64,000 nt of DNA, taken from assembly GCA_900109895.1 (NCBI GenBank), contig FOBR01000004.1:228332-292331 (forward strand), in the 5' to 3' direction. This DNA comes from a bacterium A37T11 (GTDB taxonomy: Bacteria > Bacteroidota > Bacteroidia > Sphingobacteriales > Sphingobacteriaceae). Shown piece by piece: positions 8,728 to 18,844 of the stretch. Both the position numbers and the translations under genes were made by a program. The notes under the pieces are model-generated. The model worked only from the letters and a program-made list of their open reading frames with translations. It was not told the DNA's origin and made no database searches. The number at the start of each line of letters is the position of its first letter. The first letter of the stretch is position 1.

Positions 8728-9834
8728 TTAAGGGGTTATTACCTGCATCAAGGCCGGGATACCACTGGCGTCATAACAAGAAATAGCTTCATTTGCCGGG
8801 CATTTGATTTGATAGTTTTTGGTGGTCAGCCCACGCGCTTTATCCCGGTTATTCCAGCCACAGGCTATATTCCGGCGAAGCCAGGGCAAATATTCCGGCT
8901 TATTGCCGTCTTCTATAAGCCGGATCATGTATTGGGCCAGGATGGCGGTATAAACTCCCTGTTCTTCGCCGCCCTCAAATGGAAGGATAGATGAAGGGGC
9001 CGACAGGGTGTTCATGGTATAGTTTGCTGCAAGCACCGCATCGTCCAGGTATGCTTGCTGCCCCGTGGCCTTATATAATAGCACTGCCGACCCGATACAG
9101 GTGGCCTGGTTGTAAACGTGCGCACCCCAATCGGGGTTACCGCTCCCGTGTTTAGAGTCGGCCACCCTGCCGCTACGATTGTCAAATAAATTGTCGTGCG
9201 ACCACTGGTAGATCTCTTTGGCCTTATTAAGATAGTCTTTGTCTTTGGTGATGTTATATAAGGTGGCGGCAGCTACAACGGTAGGATAATTGATACAGGA
9301 CATTTTCCCCGTATTTCGCCCTTCGTGCCAATCCCAAAACATCCCCCCGCCTTTTGGGTCATAAGAACCCTGGTCGATTCCAGGCGCTCCGTACCATACC
9401 CGGTGGAAACCAGCAATGGAATGATCTAAATATTTCCTTTCACCAGTGGTTTCATAGGCATGTGCCATCGCGATGACCCACCACATAATGTCATCATAAA
9501 TGAACCAAACATCCGGTTTACTGTTCCAATCGTAGTTGGCGTAATGTTTGCCACAGCCTTCATATATGTCTTCTATCAGTTGTTTATTTGCCTCGCTCTT
9601 TGTACGCTTGTAAGCATTCATGGCCATATCCCAATAGATTGCCTGGGTCCAAATGGCCCCCACAGCCTCCGGTTTGTCAGAATCCCGGTAGTAGAGCTTC
9701 CGTACCGGGTCAAATAGCTGTTTGTTGAAAGCGGCAAAAGCTTTATCGGCATCGGCCGCCGTAATAGATGGCTGTATGCTGTCATTGCAATGGGATAGCA
9801 CAAGAGACAGTGAGGTCAATAAGATGTTTAACAT
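8728..9834 (-). CDS. Glycoside hydrolase family 76 protein (endo-alpha-1,6-mannanase-like), lipoprotein
   Basis: The frame extends to a TTG at 9840, but the first ATG is at 9834, giving 368 residues. The N-terminus MLNILLTSLSLVLSHC looks like a lipoprotein signal with Cys16. The (alpha/alpha)6 fold pattern of GH76 is visible, with the paired catalytic aspartates Asp114-Asp115 in FIYDDIMWW, plus GGGMFWDW and the conserved TYN-like SCINYPTVVAAATLY segment. GH76 enzymes cut the alpha-1,6-mannan backbone of fungal or bacterial mannans. The gene is oriented like the sigma/FecR/SusC/SusD genes and ends 122 bases before the sigma gene, which suggests a mannan-type substrate for the whole locus. Confidence 0.85.
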   Translation of the reverse strand: MLNILLTSLSLVLSHCNDSIQPSITAADADKAFAAFNKQLFDPVRKLYYRDSDKPEAVGAIWTQAIYWDMAMNAYKRTKSEANKQLIEDIYEGCGKHYANYDWNSKPDVWFIYDDIMWWVIAMAHAYETTGERKYLDHSIAGFHRVWYGAPGIDQGSYDPKGGGMFWDWHEGRNTGKMSCINYPTVVAAATLYNITKDKDYLNKAKEIYQWSHDNLFDNRSGRVADSKHGSGNPDWGAHVYNQATCIGSAVLLYKATGQQAYLDDAVLAANYTMNTLSAPSSILPFEGGEEQGVYTAILAQYMIRLIEDGNKPEYLPWLRRNIACGWNNRDKARGLTTKNYQIKCPANEAISCYDASGIPALMQVITP

Positions 9835-10017
9835 GTACAATTTATTTTTTTTTACGACAACCTCTAATTAATGGGTTTTTCTGGTTAAATCCAAATTGTA
9901 TTTAAACTTCTTAGCCAGCAGCATAAAAAATTTTAATAGACATAACAAAAAAATTGGCTATAGTATCAGGATATATAAGATATTTTTACTTTTTTTGATG
10001 TTTATATAGACAAAAAA

Positions 10018-12201
10018 ATGCTTCAAAAGAAATTCATCCGTAAATGCCTCTGCACATTTACGCTTTTTCTCATTATAACGATAGCAGCAAAAGCCCAATT
10101 CGGGCAAAAGCCACAGTGGTCGGCTGATGGCAATGCACTGATGCTTATCCGCCAAGGGGAACTGGTGAGACAAGACCTGCTTCAGGCCGGACACACAGAA
10201 GTAATCCTATCCAAAGCCAGCCTAACCCCCTTGGGGGCTACAGCTCCCTTATCACCCAGGCGGTTCAGCATCTCTGCCGATGGACAAAAAATTCTGCTCA
10301 ACACCAATACGAAACGTGTTTGGCGCTACGACACACGGGGAGATTATTGGATCTACTATATTCCGGACAAAACGTTAAAACAATTAGGAAAAGGCCTGCC
10401 TACCTCTTCGCTTATGTTTGCCAAGTTTTCTCCTGATGGCAGTAAAGCCGCTTATATAAGCGGGCACAATTTGTATGTGGAGGATCTACGTACCGGCCTC
10501 ATTACACCATTGACCAAAGATGGCACTGACCGGCTTATCCACGGTACTTTTGACTGGGCTTATGAAGAAGAGTTTGGTTGCCGTGATGGATTCAGATGGT
10601 CTCCGGACGGCAGTAAAATAGCATACTGGACTATTGACGCCCACAGCATCCGAAATTTCCTGATGATCGACAATACCGATTCCACCTATTCCTTTACCGT
10701 TCCGGTGGAGTACCCCAAGGCTGGTGAAAACCCAAGTGCAGCCTATTTATCGGTGGTAGACCTGACGGGAAAAGCCGTAAAAATGAATATTCCCGGCGAT
10801 CCTGTCCAACATTATATCCCGCGTATGGAATGGGCAGCCAATGCCAAAGAACTCATCGTGCAGCAGCTAAACCGCAAACAAAATGAAAGTAAGCTCTTTT
10901 TGGCCCAGGCGGCAAACGGAACGGCCAAAGAGATCTACAGCGAACGGGATAGTGCCTGGATCGATATCAAAGCCCGTTGGAACGACGATGATCCCAGTGG
11001 CTGGGAATGGATCGAACAAGGAAAAGCTTTTGTATGGGTTAGTGAAAAGGATGGCTGGCGCCATCTGTACCGGATTGACCGAAACGGACATGAAAAACTC
11101 TTGACACCCGGAAACTATGATGTCATTGACCTGGCCCTGATTGATGAAAAAGGCGGTAACATATATTTTTCCGCTTCGCCAGACAATGCCACCCAAAAAT
11201 ACCTTTACAGTGTCAAGCTTTCGGGCGGATCTGCTAAAAAGATCAGTCCCGCCAACGAAACAGGTACACATGACTACACCATCTCTCCCAATGGAGCGAT
11301 TGCCATGCATAGTTTCAGCAATAGCAGTGCTTTTCTTGCTGGTGAGTTGGTGAGTCTTCCCGGGCACAAGACTTTGGCTGAAGGACGTAGTAGTGCAGCA
11401 AAAGCTGGCGAACCACGTGCCGAATTCTTCAAGGTCAAGACCTCAGATAGTATTGAGATGGACGGTTGGATGGTAAAACCCACCCATTTTGATCCGCTTA
11501 AAAAATACCCGGTGGTGTTTTATGTTTATGGCGAACCAGCCGGGCAAACCGTTACCAACACTTATGGCGTAGGGAACAACGGCCTATATAAAGGTAACAT
11601 GGCCGATGACGGTTACATTTACATCTCGGTTGAAAACCGGGGAGCACCTGCCCCAAAAGGGAGTAAATGGCGCAAATCCATTTACCGTAATATTGGTACC
11701 CTCAACATACGTGACCAAGCCATGGCGGCCAAGGAAATCCTGAAATGGCCTTTTATCGACAGCAGCCGTGTGGCGGTTTGGGGATGGAGCGGGGGTGGGT
11801 CATCTACCCTCAACCTGTTGTTTCAATATCCCGATATCTATAAAACCGGTATCGCCATCGCTGCGGTGGGCAATCAACTGATGTATGACAACATTTATCA
11901 GGAACGTTACATGGGCGTGCCGCCTGAAACCACCGCAGACTTTTTACGCGGATCTCCTGTTACCCATGCGCAAGGCCTTCGCGGAAATTTGCTTTATATT
12001 CATGGCACTGGCGATGACAACGTTCATTACCAAAACGCTGAACTGCTGCTTAACGAGCTGATCAAGTACAATAAGCAATTTCAGTTTATGGCTTACCCTA
12101 ACCGAACCCATAGCATTAGTGAAGGAGCGGGAACCAGCGAACATCTTTCTACCTTATATACAAACTATTTAAAAACCCATTGCCCTCCGGGAGGAAGATA
12201 G
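10018..12201 (+). CDS. Dipeptidyl peptidase IV, S9B family
   Basis: The 727-residue exported serine peptidase begins with a signal peptide (FTLFLIITIAAKAQFG). Residues about 40-470 make the beta-propeller, with the Glu184-Glu185 pair in DWAYEEEFG that anchors the substrate N-terminus. The alpha/beta-hydrolase domain carries Ser591 in GWSGGGS, Asp666 in HGTGDDNVHYQN and His698 in PNRTHSI. The nucleophile elbow is GWSGGG, whereas GWSYGG is usual for the family; serine is intact, so activity is expected. It removes X-Pro or X-Ala dipeptides from peptides outside the inner membrane. The M1 peptidase gene starts 5 bases after its stop, so the two are probably cotranscribed for peptide use. Confidence 0.93.
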   Translation: MLQKKFIRKCLCTFTLFLIITIAAKAQFGQKPQWSADGNALMLIRQGELVRQDLLQAGHTEVILSKASLTPLGATAPLSPRRFSISADGQKILLNTNTKRVWRYDTRGDYWIYYIPDKTLKQLGKGLPTSSLMFAKFSPDGSKAAYISGHNLYVEDLRTGLITPLTKDGTDRLIHGTFDWAYEEEFGCRDGFRWSPDGSKIAYWTIDAHSIRNFLMIDNTDSTYSFTVPVEYPKAGENPSAAYLSVVDLTGKAVKMNIPGDPVQHYIPRMEWAANAKELIVQQLNRKQNESKLFLAQAANGTAKEIYSERDSAWIDIKARWNDDDPSGWEWIEQGKAFVWVSEKDGWRHLYRIDRNGHEKLLTPGNYDVIDLALIDEKGGNIYFSASPDNATQKYLYSVKLSGGSAKKISPANETGTHDYTISPNGAIAMHSFSNSSAFLAGELVSLPGHKTLAEGRSSAAKAGEPRAEFFKVKTSDSIEMDGWMVKPTHFDPLKKYPVVFYVYGEPAGQTVTNTYGVGNNGLYKGNMADDGYIYISVENRGAPAPKGSKWRKSIYRNIGTLNIRDQAMAAKEILKWPFIDSSRVAVWGWSGGGSSTLNLLFQYPDIYKTGIAIAAVGNQLMYDNIYQERYMGVPPETTADFLRGSPVTHAQGLRGNLLYIHGTGDDNVHYQNAELLLNELIKYNKQFQFMAYPNRTHSISEGAGTSEHLSTLYTNYLKTHCPPGGR

Positions 12202-12206
12202 GGATC

Positions 12207-13865
12207 ATGAACAGAATCACCATCGCCATCAGTTTTTGGCTGCTCACGTTTCAGGGTTATGCTCAATTGCTGCAGCACAAAGAACCTGTGCTTAATAAAG
12301 CAGATACACTACGTGGTTCATTAACCTCTCCCATGCGCACTTGTTACGACATCGGCTATTACCATCTCGACGTTAAACTGGATATCGCAAAACAAGCCAT
12401 CCGCGGATCCAACCTTTTCCAATTCATGGCTGTTACTACTTTTGATAGCCTCCAATTCGACCTTTTTAAAAACTTGCAGATTGACAGCATCATCTATGAT
12501 GGCAGTAAGCTGACTTACACCCGGCAATATAACGCTGTATTTATTCGTTTTCCGGAAACTATCCAAAAGGGCCAGGTCGATTCCTTCCTAGTCTACTACT
12601 CAGGGCGCCCTGTGGTTGCCAAGCGCGCACCATGGGATGGGGGCATTGTCTATTCAAAAGACAGCCATGGCAAACCCTGGGTGGCTACTGCCTGCCAGGG
12701 GCTTGGGGCCAGCGCATGGTTCCCCAACAAGGACCAGCAGGCCGACGAGGTTGACAGTGCGCTGATCAGCATTAGTGTACCAACCGGCCTCACTGACGTA
12801 TCCAATGGACGCCTGCGCAGTAAAACAAATCTTAAAAACGGCTATACCCGCTTTGACTGGTTTGTAAAAAACCCGATCAGTAGTTATTGCATTTCCATGA
12901 ACGTGGGTGATTATGTCAATTTTAAAGATACTTATGCTGGGGAAAAAGGACCACTTGATTTAAGCTTTTGGGTACTAAAAGAAAACCTCGAGAAAGCAAA
13001 GGCCTATTTCCCTGCCAATGTGAAATCCATGCTCAAAGCTTTTGAACATTGGTTTGGCCCCTACCCTTTTTACGAAGATAGCTACAAACTGGTGGATGCC
13101 CCTTATTTGGGCATGGAACATCAAAGTGCGGTTACCTATGGCAACCACTATGGGTTTGGCTATCTCGGAGGCGATGGTTCGGGCACCGGATGGGGTATGA
13201 AGTGGGATTTTATCATTGTTCATGAAAGCGGCCATGAATGGTTTGGCAATAACATAACCTCCAAAGACCTGGCCGATATGTGGATTCATGAAAGCTTTAC
13301 CAACTATTCTGAAGCGCTCTATATTGAAAGTTATTTTGGGAAAAAGGCATCTCAGGAATACATTCACGGAAATAGGGACGGCATTTTAAACGACCAGGCA
13401 ATTCAAGGACCTTTTGGTGTCAACAAGGAAGGCTCGGGTGATATGTATAATAAAGGTGGGGTTCTGCTCAACATGGTGCGCACCATGATTAATAATGACG
13501 AAAAGTGGCGGGATATCCTCCGTGGACTCAATAAAACCTTCTATCATCAAACCGTGGGTTATGATGACGTGATCAAATACATCAACCAGCAATCAGGTAT
13601 GGATTTTTCGGCTGTATTTTCGCAATACCTACGCTATCCAAATATTCCCACGCTTGAAATGCGCTTGACAGCAGGAAAGTTCCAGGCCCGATGGATAGCC
13701 GACGTCCCTAACTTTGAAATGCCGGTGAGGATCAAGGCAGGAACAGGCCCTTATCAAGTTATTAAACCTACCTGCAAGTGGCAATCTTTTGAAATACCAG
13801 GTGCCACTAATGAAAACCTGCAGGTGGATACCTTTAATTTTTATATTGGGCTACTATTGGAATAA
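12207..13865 (+). CDS. M1-family zinc aminopeptidase, secreted
   Basis: The frame opens upstream at 12180 inside the previous gene, but ATG 12207 gives a clean signal peptide (MNRITIAISFWLLTFQGYAQ). The 552-residue protein has the zinc site His339-Glu-Ser-Gly-His343 with the third ligand Glu362 in DMWIHESFTNYSE, exactly the HExxH-18-E spacing of M1. The exopeptidase loop is LGMEHQSAVTYG, a variant of GAMEN in which the last Asn is replaced by His. The C-terminal helical domain is absent, as in short bacterial M1 enzymes. It trims N-terminal residues from peptides and pairs with the DPP-IV gene just upstream. Confidence 0.9.
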   Translation: MNRITIAISFWLLTFQGYAQLLQHKEPVLNKADTLRGSLTSPMRTCYDIGYYHLDVKLDIAKQAIRGSNLFQFMAVTTFDSLQFDLFKNLQIDSIIYDGSKLTYTRQYNAVFIRFPETIQKGQVDSFLVYYSGRPVVAKRAPWDGGIVYSKDSHGKPWVATACQGLGASAWFPNKDQQADEVDSALISISVPTGLTDVSNGRLRSKTNLKNGYTRFDWFVKNPISSYCISMNVGDYVNFKDTYAGEKGPLDLSFWVLKENLEKAKAYFPANVKSMLKAFEHWFGPYPFYEDSYKLVDAPYLGMEHQSAVTYGNHYGFGYLGGDGSGTGWGMKWDFIIVHESGHEWFGNNITSKDLADMWIHESFTNYSEALYIESYFGKKASQEYIHGNRDGILNDQAIQGPFGVNKEGSGDMYNKGGVLLNMVRTMINNDEKWRDILRGLNKTFYHQTVGYDDVIKYINQQSGMDFSAVFSQYLRYPNIPTLEMRLTAGKFQARWIADVPNFEMPVRIKAGTGPYQVIKPTCKWQSFEIPGATNENLQVDTFNFYIGLLLE

Positions 13866-13898
13866 ATCACCATTGCCCTAATTCAAATTTACACCATC

Positions 13899-16151
13899 CT
13901 ACTTCATCAACTCATCCACCGTAAAGGGGTTTTTCCGGCCTTTATATTTCTCCCTGATCTTTGCCACTTGTTCTTTGCTAATCGGCGCACCCTGATTGCT
14001 CCAGGAATGACGGATAAAATTGAGTATTTGCGCAATATCTTCATCGCCATATTCATCGTTCTGACCAATGCCAGGCATCTCGCCGGAAACTTCAGGCACC
14101 TTATACATTTTTCCTCCTACTTCCACAGGCCCAACGAGTCCGTAAAGTACAATGGGAATGAGTTTATCCGGATCGCCCTGTACCCACTGCGAGCCGTTAA
14201 ATGGCGGTGCAAGCGATTTGACCCCATTTCCGTCAGCCCCATGGCATGCTGAACAGACCGAAGTAAAGATTGCTTCACCTTTCGGATAATTCTTTTTTGC
14301 TTGTAAGGTGTTCTTTTCGCTTCCGGCAGCCTTGATCTGTGCTACCAGTGCACTCAGGCGCTTGTAAAACGCAGAAGCCGTATCAGGATGCTTCTCTTCG
14401 AGTTTCTTCAAGTAAACAGACTCCCTGTCATGCAGGTTGCTCAATACAGCATCCAGCACATAGCGGTTGCCCGGATAATTATCTTGCAGTGTTTGGATCA
14501 TCCTGTCTGCTCGCTGCGCATCGTATGGCCGCACATTATTGGCCAAATATCCAATAACCGGTGCATACAGACTGTCTTTGGCAGCCAGAATGCTATCCAA
14601 AATACTGCTAAAAGCCTGATGGTTTTCTTTACCGATCAGAGAAGGGATAACCTGAAGGGCCTGCATCCGGATATGCGTGTCACTAAGTCTGAGTAGTGGC
14701 AATACATCCCCTGCCTGTAATACATGCAGCCCCTCGAGCGTCCATAAAGCATGGATAAGCTTTAAATCATTCGATGGATGCTGCAGCGCCTGCCGCAAAA
14801 GAGGTGTAGCAGCAGTCATTTTCCCATCGATCAGCAACTGTTGGGCTTTATCCCTTACCCACCCGTTAGCATGGCCCAACAAATCCACCAATTTAACTGC
14901 ATCATGCGGCAGGGTGGTCAATGTGGGCTTTGAATCCTTGGGGAGAATGCGGTATATGCGGCCACAGGATACCGGGTTATTCAAGTCGCGTGCTTTTATT
15001 TCTTTCTTCAGATAATCGGTCAGATAGGTTTTATGCTGAATAATGCCGTGATACATATCTACCACATAAATGGCGCCATCCGGACCACTGTATACACTTA
15101 CCGGCCTGAACCGCTCATCTGTACTACGCAGAAATTCACGCCCGGCATAAGCTTGTTTTCCTTCTACTCTGTAGCCCTTTTCTGAAAGTATATTGCGTTT
15201 GATCAAGTTGGCGGCTGGTTCTGGCGTAAAGGCATTAAATGCATAACCCTTATCAAAGAGGTCGCCGCGATAGATTGCCGGTGCACTGGCTGCGGTAAAA
15301 TTTACCAAACGAAGGCTATCGTCCAGGGTGCCCTTTACATATCCACGGTTCACGCCCGTGTTGGGCCTTGATGCATATAATCGGTTGTCGGGCACGATCT
15401 TTTCATCGTAGCCTGCCACCCGCTGTTGATGCAGGTTTTCTGCCCCCAAACCAGGCCCGAAATAGTCACCCAATAAATTCTCTGAATTGTTGTTATAATA
15501 AAGGCGGCCATAGTTATCCTGCGTAATGCCCCACTGCCCCCTAAAATGATTTTCTTCTATCAGCCACTTATCACCCTCTTTGCGGTATCTTTTGGATGAC
15601 TTAGCATTATAGATCCAGTTATCCATCGCACGAAGCAAGCCATTAGGCTGATGCTCCACATTCCCACCTTCCGCATAGGCTGAATCAACCAATATTTTCT
15701 TTCCAGCCTTGTCGCCCGCATTATCCACATACCACAACTTAGGCGGTTCGGCAACTAGCACCCCGTTTTCAATCAGGCAAAGGGCCCTCGGCAACACCAA
15801 TGAATCCAGAAAGATCTTACGGTTATCATACACGCCATCGCCATTCTTATCCTCCAGGATCACCACCTTCCCAGTGGGAGCATCCTCTCCTGTGCCTACC
15901 GTATCAGGCATGTAGCTTTGCATCTCCAGCATCCAAATGCGGCCTTTTTCGTCAAAGGTCATCGCAATGGGCGTGTTCACTAAAGGTTCAGCAGCCACCA
16001 GTTCAACTTTCAGGCCCTTTTCAACTTCCATTTTTTTCATGGACTCGCTGGCCGAAAGCACCGGCGATTCTGAAAAATCGGGTTTGGACTGACAGGAGAT
16101 TACCATAACCAGACAAAACCAAAAAAAATATTTCACACAAAATTTCATCAT
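13899..16151 (-). CDS. Secreted PVC-type dehydrogenase with HEAT-like repeats and C-terminal cytochrome c
   Basis: The 750-residue lipoprotein starts with a signal ending at Cys in VISCQSKPDF. Residues about 40-430 form a beta-propeller of the 'putative membrane-bound dehydrogenase' type (MTFDEKGRIWMLEMQSY, VILEDKNGDGVYDN, VDMYHG), residues about 450-600 look like HEAT repeats, and the last 130 residues are a class I cytochrome c with Cys633-x-x-Cys636-His637 in VCSACHGADGNG. Such proteins are common in Bacteroidota and Planctomycetota and are thought to oxidise a sugar or alcohol and pass electrons to the respiratory chain; the substrate is unknown. It converges with the M1 gene. Confidence 0.85.
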   Translation of the reverse strand: MMKFCVKYFFWFCLVMVISCQSKPDFSESPVLSASESMKKMEVEKGLKVELVAAEPLVNTPIAMTFDEKGRIWMLEMQSYMPDTVGTGEDAPTGKVVILEDKNGDGVYDNRKIFLDSLVLPRALCLIENGVLVAEPPKLWYVDNAGDKAGKKILVDSAYAEGGNVEHQPNGLLRAMDNWIYNAKSSKRYRKEGDKWLIEENHFRGQWGITQDNYGRLYYNNNSENLLGDYFGPGLGAENLHQQRVAGYDEKIVPDNRLYASRPNTGVNRGYVKGTLDDSLRLVNFTAASAPAIYRGDLFDKGYAFNAFTPEPAANLIKRNILSEKGYRVEGKQAYAGREFLRSTDERFRPVSVYSGPDGAIYVVDMYHGIIQHKTYLTDYLKKEIKARDLNNPVSCGRIYRILPKDSKPTLTTLPHDAVKLVDLLGHANGWVRDKAQQLLIDGKMTAATPLLRQALQHPSNDLKLIHALWTLEGLHVLQAGDVLPLLRLSDTHIRMQALQVIPSLIGKENHQAFSSILDSILAAKDSLYAPVIGYLANNVRPYDAQRADRMIQTLQDNYPGNRYVLDAVLSNLHDRESVYLKKLEEKHPDTASAFYKRLSALVAQIKAAGSEKNTLQAKKNYPKGEAIFTSVCSACHGADGNGVKSLAPPFNGSQWVQGDPDKLIPIVLYGLVGPVEVGGKMYKVPEVSGEMPGIGQNDEYGDEDIAQILNFIRHSWSNQGAPISKEQVAKIREKYKGRKNPFTVDELMK

Positions 16152-16361
16152 ATTAGCGATGGCTGAATGTTTTTATATCAACGGTAAATGTACAAATTTG
16201 AAAAATAGTTGCAACTTGAATCCCTGTTATTTCAGTAACGAACTCGATACTTTAACAATACCGGCTGATGAAATTTTATTTATAGCAGCCTTGGCATTAT
16301 TCTGGTTCTGCAAAAAGAGATGTATATTGCCCAAACTCACACCTACTAACAGATCGTATTG

Positions 16362-17894
16362 ATGCAAGACCAAGTCAGGCGAATTTTTTCAGGTTCTGTA
16401 TGGGGCATATTGGCTAAATTGCTGGATGCGCTCGCCAAATTTGTTACCATCCCGATGCTGGTGGGCTTCTATGGTAAAGCAGACTATGGGCTTATTGCCC
16501 TCGCATTTTCGCTAAATGCCTACTTGCGCCTTATGGACCTGGGCTTTAATGTTGGAGCCGTGCGGTTCTTCTCGATGTGGACCGAAGAACGCCAGTGGGA
16601 TAAAATAGGCGACGTATCACGATCAAGCATGGTCTTCTACGGGGCTATAGGACTCATTAATGCGGGCATTTTTGCCTGCATGGCCGGGTACGGTCATGAC
16701 CTATTTAACCTTCCGGATGTGCAGTTGCCCCTATTCCGTCAAATGATGTATATTTTGGCCCTGTCGGCCGTCTTTAACTGGCTTTCAAACGTCGTTATCC
16801 AGTTATTAAGCGCCAAGGACGAGTTGGGTTACGTAAACCGGGCCACCGTTATCAGCAGCGTGCTCAATTTTGTGGTGACTTTTATCGCCATCCGACTTCA
16901 ATGGCCGCTGATCACCTATTTTATTTTCTACACATTGTCGACTCTTGTCCCCATCCCGCTTTACATTTATCGTTTGCGGGTCTTTCCCATGCCCGTGCTC
17001 AAACTCATCCTGCCCCAGTGGAACGGAAAAGCCTTCAAGGTGATCTTAAATTATAGCCTGGCTATCTTTATGATGGGCATTTTTCAGCTAACGGCCAACA
17101 ATCTCCGGCCCTTGCTGCTGGGCAAATACGCCACAGATATTGGCGTGCTTACAGACTACCGGGTCATCCAGACCATTGCCAGCCTCATCCTGGCTTTTGG
17201 AGGTGTATTTATGCAAGTATTACTCCCCTCCTCTTCAAAGATCCATGCAGAGGGCAATCCGCAAAAAACGGCCCGCATGATTTTTGAAGCCACCAAATAT
17301 ATTTCCATTTTTTTGGGTTTTATGGTGTTCATATTAATCCTCAATGCTGGGCCCATCCTGCTGCTATATATGGGCAAAGGCTATGAAAACCTGTCCCTAT
17401 GGCTCATCCTATGGCTGGTTACCGTTTTGCTCAACATGCACAATACACCCGTTGCCAGTTTAGTACTATCTACTGGCAAGACCCGTTTTTTGGTCTATTC
17501 ATCGGGCATAGCATGTATTGTATCGCTACCTATTACCGTTATTTTCGCCAAACAATTGCAAGTAGGTGCGGCCGTGGTGGGTTATATGGTCTATATGCTA
17601 CTGCAGATTATCGCCTTTTATAGTTATTACATCCCAAAAGTGCTTAAGCTTGATAGCGGTGCCATTTTTTTCCGGGCCTTTTTTCCCTCGGTTATCGTTG
17701 GCATACTGGCTTGGCAAGGCGCTCATTATGCCGGCCTATGGTTGCATGCGGCACCCAACCTTTGGGGCATTATCCTCCGCTCGGCCATCTTTAGTGTCAT
17801 TTTTGGAGCGCTTCTGTTTATATTTGTCATCAAAAAAGCCGATATTCAGTATCTCAAACAAAAATTAATGCCGAAAGGAAGTACCCATGCTTAA
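16362..17894 (+). CDS. Polysaccharide flippase, MATE/MVF-like (Wzx-type)
   Basis: The frame can be read from a TTG at 16359, but ATG 16362 is the natural start (510 residues). It is an inner-membrane protein with about 12-14 hydrophobic helices, beginning with the typical amphipathic segment VRRIFSGSVWGILAKLLDALAKF and the PMLVGFYGKADYGLIALAFSLN motif of oligosaccharide flippases. It should move the lipid-linked repeat unit to the periplasmic face. It is the first gene of a nine-gene run to 26897; the next gene overlaps its end by 8 bases. The preceding 210 bases (16152-16361) hold no convincing gene or promoter match. Confidence 0.9.
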   Translation: MQDQVRRIFSGSVWGILAKLLDALAKFVTIPMLVGFYGKADYGLIALAFSLNAYLRLMDLGFNVGAVRFFSMWTEERQWDKIGDVSRSSMVFYGAIGLINAGIFACMAGYGHDLFNLPDVQLPLFRQMMYILALSAVFNWLSNVVIQLLSAKDELGYVNRATVISSVLNFVVTFIAIRLQWPLITYFIFYTLSTLVPIPLYIYRLRVFPMPVLKLILPQWNGKAFKVILNYSLAIFMMGIFQLTANNLRPLLLGKYATDIGVLTDYRVIQTIASLILAFGGVFMQVLLPSSSKIHAEGNPQKTARMIFEATKYISIFLGFMVFILILNAGPILLLYMGKGYENLSLWLILWLVTVLLNMHNTPVASLVLSTGKTRFLVYSSGIACIVSLPITVIFAKQLQVGAAVVGYMVYMLLQIIAFYSYYIPKVLKLDSGAIFFRAFFPSVIVGILAWQGAHYAGLWLHAAPNLWGIILRSAIFSVIFGALLFIFVIKKADIQYLKQKLMPKGSTHA

Positions 17895-18825
17895 GTATTC
17901 CGTTTGTATACCCGCTTTTAAAGCCCGGTTTTTGGAGGCATGCATTCAAAGCATCCTGGAACAGCACGTGGTTAATTTTGAGCTGATCATTCTCAATGAC
18001 TGCTCTCCAGAACCGGTAGCAGACATTGTAAACCGCTTTTCAGATCCGCGCATCCGCTATTTTGAAAACGAGAAAAACACGGGGGCCGTTCGGCTGACAG
18101 ATAATTGGAACAAATGCCTGGAACTGGCGAATGGAGAATTTATTGTCATTATGGGCGACGACGACCGCTTGGAGCCCGATTTTCTGGCCGAATTTGACCG
18201 ATTAACTGAAAAGCAGCCAGGCCTCGACGTTTACCATTGCCGTAGCCTGGTCATCGACGATTTGGGGCAGCCGTTGATGCTGACCCCTTCATGCCCGGAG
18301 TTTGAGTACGTATGCGATCATATCTGGCACCGGTTGCAACAGTGGCGCTCACAGTATATTTCAGACTTTGTATACCGCACGGACAGTCTCCGCGAGCGTG
18401 GCGGCTTCTACTATTTTCCGCTGGCCTGGGGTTCTGATGATGTGACTGCCTATATGGCCATGGCCGAAAAGGGCATAGCTCATACCCAAAAGCCCGTCTT
18501 CAACTATCGCAGCAATGGTTTTTCTATAACCTCTACAGGCAATGACTTAGAGAAAATGAATGCAAACCTCGCCTATGGAGATTGGCTCAGAAAATTTCTG
18601 GTGCAATACCAGCCTAAAGAAGGAGAAAAGGTAATGCACGCCTACTTGCTTAAACATCTCAACGCCTATATTCAACAGCGCAAAAATTATACGATGGCCC
18701 TCTCGATGCGCAATAAACCTTTTCAGAAGGCACGCATGTGGGCCAATCATCGCAAGGAATTTGACATTAGCCTACGGCAAATTCTATTAGCAGCCTTCAA
18801 AGGCCGGAACCTCAAACACCGTTAA
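17887..18825 (+). CDS. Glycosyltransferase family 2
   Basis: The 312-residue GT-A enzyme starts YSVCIPAFKARFLEACIQSILEQ, with the nucleotide-sugar site VADIVNRF / NTGAVRLTDNWNKCLELANGEFIVIMGDDDRLEPDF, containing the DDD metal motif at about residues 96-98, and the acceptor-side GGFYYFPLAWGSDDVTAYMAM region. It adds one sugar to the growing repeat unit at the cytoplasmic face. It overlaps the flippase gene by 8 bases and is followed 19 bases later by the next transferase. Donor and linkage cannot be told from sequence. Confidence 0.88.
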   Translation: MLKYSVCIPAFKARFLEACIQSILEQHVVNFELIILNDCSPEPVADIVNRFSDPRIRYFENEKNTGAVRLTDNWNKCLELANGEFIVIMGDDDRLEPDFLAEFDRLTEKQPGLDVYHCRSLVIDDLGQPLMLTPSCPEFEYVCDHIWHRLQQWRSQYISDFVYRTDSLRERGGFYYFPLAWGSDDVTAYMAMAEKGIAHTQKPVFNYRSNGFSITSTGNDLEKMNANLAYGDWLRKFLVQYQPKEGEKVMHAYLLKHLNAYIQQRKNYTMALSMRNKPFQKARMWANHRKEFDISLRQILLAAFKGRNLKHR

Positions 18826-18844
18826 ATTAGGGTAAGGAAAGATT

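Noticed and set aside
9834..9840. TTG at 9840 as start of the GH76 gene
   Set aside because: ATG 9834 is two codons downstream and gives the same signal peptide; the TTG start is not needed. The same reasoning rejects TTG starts at 16359, 25039, 50386, 54847 and 61760.
16159..16362. 67-codon plus-strand frame before the flippase gene
   Set aside because: No recognisable fold, no promoter match, and it overlaps the flippase start; likely chance.
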